The notes under the pieces are model-generated. The model was not told the origin of the DNA and did not search any database. It saw nothing but the letters and a program-made list of their open reading frames with translations. The position numbers and the translations under genes are program-made. DNA of 64,000 bases from Thunnus maccoyii (lineage: Eukaryota > Chordata > Actinopteri > Scombriformes > Scombridae): assembly GCF_910596095.1 (NCBI RefSeq), contig NC_056535.1, forward strand, positions 8,907,501 to 8,971,500, in the 5' to 3' direction. Of this stretch, positions 60,600 through 64,000 are shown one piece after another. The stretch's first letter is position 1. The number at the start of each line of letters is the position of its first letter.

Positions 60600-61270
60600 T
60601 GTATTCTGTTCATCTCTCTAGGCCAGTCATGGTGAGCATACGTGCGGCTGCTGTACCTATAAATGAATGTGTTCTGCCTCTGAGGAAGTTGTTTTTAGTC
60701 AGCACTTTGGTCACGTTTCACCTTATGCACAGCCACCGTGTTGTTTCAGCTGTTTCAGGAAGGGGAAGTAATACCTTTATGTTGCAGACAATGTGTGAAC
60801 CTTCTTTTGTAGTTCAGTATTTCTTCACATTTACAATTTAAACAGAAACTTAAATGCTTTCCTCAGCGGTATTTGCTGTACATGCAAATCCTCACTGTAG
60901 TTATACAAAAACCTGCCACACAAAGCTTTTAGTACTGGAGGTTAATTGCCTTGTTCAACAGCATTAAAGTGATATTGGTCGAGGAGAAACAGGAGATTTT
61001 ATTTGATTCAACCACCTGCACTCATAGCTACTTTGGAAATTAAGAGAAGGAACCTTTTGGTCATTTGGCTGAATTTCAAGTAATAAAAATGCCAAGATAG
61101 TAAATTATCTCCTGGACACTCCCTGCTCATAACCATGTAATAACACAGCTTCATCTGAGTTCAACTGCTAGTCTTCATGTGATCTCCATCAAACCTCGTC
61201 TAATCTGGGGTTGTGCAGTCTTCATCCATCCACCATCAGCCTGACATCATCACAGCATCCTCCACTCATA
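60600..61270. other. Intergenic region downstream of arpc4
   Basis: No gene or recognised repeat is seen in this stretch. Confidence 0.5.
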
Positions 61271-61273
61271 CTT

Positions 61274-61563
61274 CAATTACTGAAAGAATTAGTTGATGGG
61301 CAAAAAGTTAATTGTCAATGAACAATTTTGAAAATAATTTTTTAAAACCAAAAATGCAAAAAAATTGCAAATTCCAGCTTCTCAAATGTGAAATTTTGGA
61401 CAGTTGCTCAGACAAAACAAGCAGTGTGAATATGTCAACTCGGTCTCTGGGAAAATGTGATGCACATTTTTCAATATTTTCTGACATTTTATAGACTAAA
61501 TGATTCATCTAGAAAATATCTGTGATTAATCGATAATGAAAATAATTTCTAGTTGCATCCCTC
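61274..61563. mobile_element. Non-autonomous element, 'ggctgcaac' family, copy 4
   Basis: It contains 'attagttgatgggcaaaaag', 'cattttatagactaaatgat' and 'attaatcgataatgaaaata', and ends 'tttctagttgcatccctca'. It is diverged and non-coding. Confidence 0.6.
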
Positions 61564-61688
61564 ATAAATGATTTAACCTGTTAGGCAAGGTGATTTTTAA
61601 CTGGAAAACACATCATCTAAAGCAGGATTTTAAAAAAAGCATCAAAGGAGTGAAATAATGACAGGCTGGTGTATAAAAATAACACATC

Positions 61689-61694
61689 TTTATT
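61689..61694 (-). terminator. Polyadenylation signal of an unidentified minus-strand gene
   Basis: AATAAA on the minus strand, followed by 'gatgtgttatttttatac', lies 0.9 kb beyond the stop codon at 62601. Confidence 0.5.
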
Positions 61695-62429
61695 ATATCT
61701 CAGTGGAGTTGGGACGTACATTTTGAAGTCATGACCCACATCAACACCAACAGCTTTGAGCTAAAGTTGCTTTTTTTTCAATTTCATCAAAGGTTTGTGT
61801 GCAGAATCAGTGCTCTTAATTTTATCGTGATGCATGTTTCAGAAGAAGTAACAGTATTTTTCCTGTACACCACACAGCTGAAGAAAGCCATTATTACCCC
61901 ATCAGTATAAAATTTAAGTGACTGTTTGTTTTCACCATAAAAAAATTATATTAATATTGATCCAGTCTTTTCATTTATTGATTGAATCACCACTTACTTA
62001 CAATAATAAACTTCATAGTATAGATTTCCCAAGTATAGGTGTGTAACCTTCAAATTGCACATTATCACTAAAGACACCTTCACATAAATCAATGATTGCA
62101 CAATACACATGTAGCAGGAAGTCACATGATCATTTGATGAAAACCACATGATTAATACTTTAAAGTAGATATTACAGTAACCTTCAGTGCTGCACAATAT
62201 CGACACACAGAAACTGTACTGAATAGAGCAACACATAGTAACAAATAAGACAGGAATCTGCTGTGACCCAAGTGTTTAAAACCCCCTTTTGATTCATAAA
62301 TCATCTGGACCAGCTATGCTGAGAGCCGCCACCGTGCAACAAGTGTTCAGGTCGAACTCATTCACAGTACTGAGCTCCTTCAAATCCCTTATAAAGGACA
62401 GACATAACAGTTATAGAGAGAAATGAGTG

Positions 62430-62463
62430 TGTGATAGAGGAGGAGAAGGAGGAGGAGGAGGAG
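62430..62463 (+). repeat. (GGA)n-type purine run
   Basis: Repeated GAG/GGA triplets within the presumed 3' UTR of the unidentified minus-strand gene. Confidence 0.75.
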
Positions 62464-62600
62464 GCACTTCACCCAGACAGTCACCAGTGTGAGCAGGTTT
62501 TGCACATTGGACGGGAGAAAAAAAAACAGCACACAGAGTCCGTTATGGCAGAGAGAGAACGAGAGGTCCGACTTCAGCCTCGCTGGATAACAGCATCCTG

Positions 62601-62660
62601 TCAGAGGTGAGCGGGGACGGTCTGCAGGGCGTCCTTAGTTGTACGATGGATGTTCACATT
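62601..62660 (-). CDS. 3'-terminal coding exon of an unidentified gene
   Basis: On the minus strand a good 3' splice site (ctctttccag) is followed by an open frame of 19 codons, NVNIHRTTKDALQTVPAHL, then TGA. A 3' UTR-like region with a polyadenylation signal 0.9 kb further on follows. The other two frames stop after 1 and 7 codons. The rest of the gene should lie beyond 64000. The product is not recognised; the ARPC4 neighbours in human 3p25 (for example TTLL3, RPUSD3, CAMK1, OGG1) were considered without a match from memory. Part of the call depends on the splice-site reading, so it is tentative. Confidence 0.4.
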   Translation of the reverse strand, partial: NVNIHRTTKDALQTVPAHL

Positions 62661-62820
62661 CTGGAAAGAGGAAGGCATCAGTGTCAGAGCCCTTATGAAG
62701 AAATATGTGTGTACACATGTTTAAAGATTGCTGTTGTGAGTGTTTAGTTCCTAAATGTCAAACACCTCCAAACACATTTGTCACCCCCCCTGATACATTG
62801 TTGCATATTGTGTATAGTCA

Positions 62821-62850
62821 AGATCTCAAGTGTTTCAGCACTTGAGATCT
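62821..62850. repeat. Perfect 12-bp hairpin with a 6-base loop
   Basis: AGATCTCAAGTG pairs exactly with CACTTGAGATCT around TTTCAG. It lies in the presumed last intron of the unidentified minus-strand gene. Confidence 0.7.
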
Positions 62851-62899
62851 CTGTTCCTCTTTGTCAGTGTGCTGCGGTGTGTTTGCCACTTGTTTGCTT

Positions 62900-64000
62900 A
62901 TGTTGCTTTCTAAAAGTGCAGACTGACAGACATCTTTATGTTATTGCTGACAGATCCAACCGGCATTAAACATAAAATGATCCACCTTTTAGGCAGTGCG
63001 ATCAACTTGACATTTTTCGTCATATTCAAGTATTTTATTGTATTATTTTGATGATGTAAACAAAATAACAGAGGGCTGTGGTAAGGTTTTTTTTAATGCT
63101 GCAATATAAATTTTATTTCCAACAAAATGACTAAGCTTTAAACAAAATACCAGGATTACTGGCTGAAAATAACAAGCATACAGTTTGTAATCACGCTTGC
63201 TCTTGGCAGAAAGAAATGTGTCTTTGACACAGTAGGTGTTTGTTCAGGCGGATGAATGGCAGCACTTTCTTATGCACCCCAGTGGAGTCTTTGCATATGA
63301 ATGAATGGGTAAATCTCTGAGTATTCAGTTTGCACAGCAGAAAAGCAGGAACATGATCTGTAGGATAGCAAGGACAGGAAGGAAATAGTAGGACTCTTTT
63401 AATCCAAGTCAGAAATGTCCAGCTCATCAGTCTAGACGCCTTTTATCTTACGATTAACCCTCAATGTAAAGCATTTAACACAAAATCCTAACTTTCAGAT
63501 ACTAAAGAGGAAAATAGCTTTCATGCCAAGCAAGTCAAGCACAGAGGGAGTGTGGTACATATACATGAAATGCAGCAGCGCTGTTTGAGTGGAGTTTATT
63601 TAGAAACAGTAAACAGAAATATCTTTTTCTGAATTCTGATCAGTGATATGAACATAAGAACCTTCACATTGTTGAATAAGAACAATAAAACAGTATTTCT
63701 GTACTTTGACAATCTTCAGTAGACAGTATAGTAAAATGTGTTTCACACATCCTTAAACTAGATACAAGTTGTAATAGAGGACATTTCATAAGTAAATAAA
63801 CATAGAATTGATTTTTATGTGCAAAATGATTAAACGCACTACTTTGTTCTATCGTGTAGTGCAATAAAACTAAGATTAGTGTGTTCTCACTCCTACAAAC
63901 AGAAATATAAAGTGATGAGACACCAGTCAAAATGAACATTGTTAAATCAGTTCAGACAAGATCGTTGAGAAAACAAACTACATGTAATCCCTGCTTCAAC
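62900..64000. other. Presumed intron of the unidentified minus-strand gene
   Basis: No exon with a recognisable protein match was found on either strand. The frames of 78 and 91 codons on the minus strand look like chance. Confidence 0.35.

Noticed and set aside
1-64000. tRNA, rRNA, CRISPR, prophage or endogenous retrovirus
   Set aside because: No cloverleaf, rRNA core, regularly spaced repeat array, or retroviral coding or LTR structure was noticed on either strand.

Overview
This window is vertebrate nuclear DNA, almost certainly from a ray-finned (teleost) fish. The genes have short exons separated by GT-AG introns. The encoded proteins are close to human BMP7, RAE1, RBM38, TADA3 and ARPC4, with reconstructed lengths of 425, 369, 243, 431 and 168 residues. 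The introns and spacers are full of short DNA-transposon, MITE and LINE fragments and microsatellites of the kind found in fish genomes. No prokaryotic operon, CRISPR array, rRNA or tRNA gene, retrovirus or toxin gene was recognised. All identifications come from reading the sequence and from remembered family sequences; no database search was run.

Layout. (1) 1-5.6 kb: repeat-rich DNA, then a two-coding-exon ataxin-1-family gene (AXH domain) on the + strand. (2) 5.9-16.6 kb: bmp7 on the - strand in seven coding exons, convergent with the ataxin gene. Its introns hold a decayed Tc1-like transposon and a dispersed repeat. (3) 16.6-19.8 kb: spacer with a fold-back MITE and a LINE 3' fragment. 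(4) 19.8-25 kb: rae1 on +, divergent from bmp7. (5) 27.9-38.6 kb: rbm38 on +, with a TATA/CCAAT promoter, four coding exons and GU-rich introns. (6) 38.6-52.8 kb: about 14 kb in which I recognise no gene. (7) 52.8-57.3 kb: tada3 on -, eight coding exons. (8) 57.8-60.6 kb: arpc4 on +, head to head with tada3. (9) 61.7-64 kb: the 3' end of an unidentified minus-strand gene.

Context. bmp7-rae1-rbm38 matches the human 20q13.31 order, while the tada3/arpc4 divergent pair matches human 3p25, so two ancestral blocks meet here. The genes do not form one pathway: BMP7 is a secreted morphogen, RAE1 an mRNA-export and mitotic factor, RBM38 an RNA-stability and splicing regulator, TADA3 a SAGA/ATAC histone-acetyltransferase subunit, and ARPC4 an Arp2/3 subunit.

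The most interesting item is the ataxin-1-family gene beside bmp7 and rbm38. Human chromosome 6p carries ATXN1, RBM24 and BMP6, the paralogs of this trio, while human 20q13 has no ataxin-1 gene. The gene here may therefore be the missing 20q-side ohnolog, kept in fish and lost in mammals. It retains the AXH domain and the 14-3-3 type RxxSxP motif but ends shortly after that motif and has Tyr where ATXN1 has a functionally important Trp.
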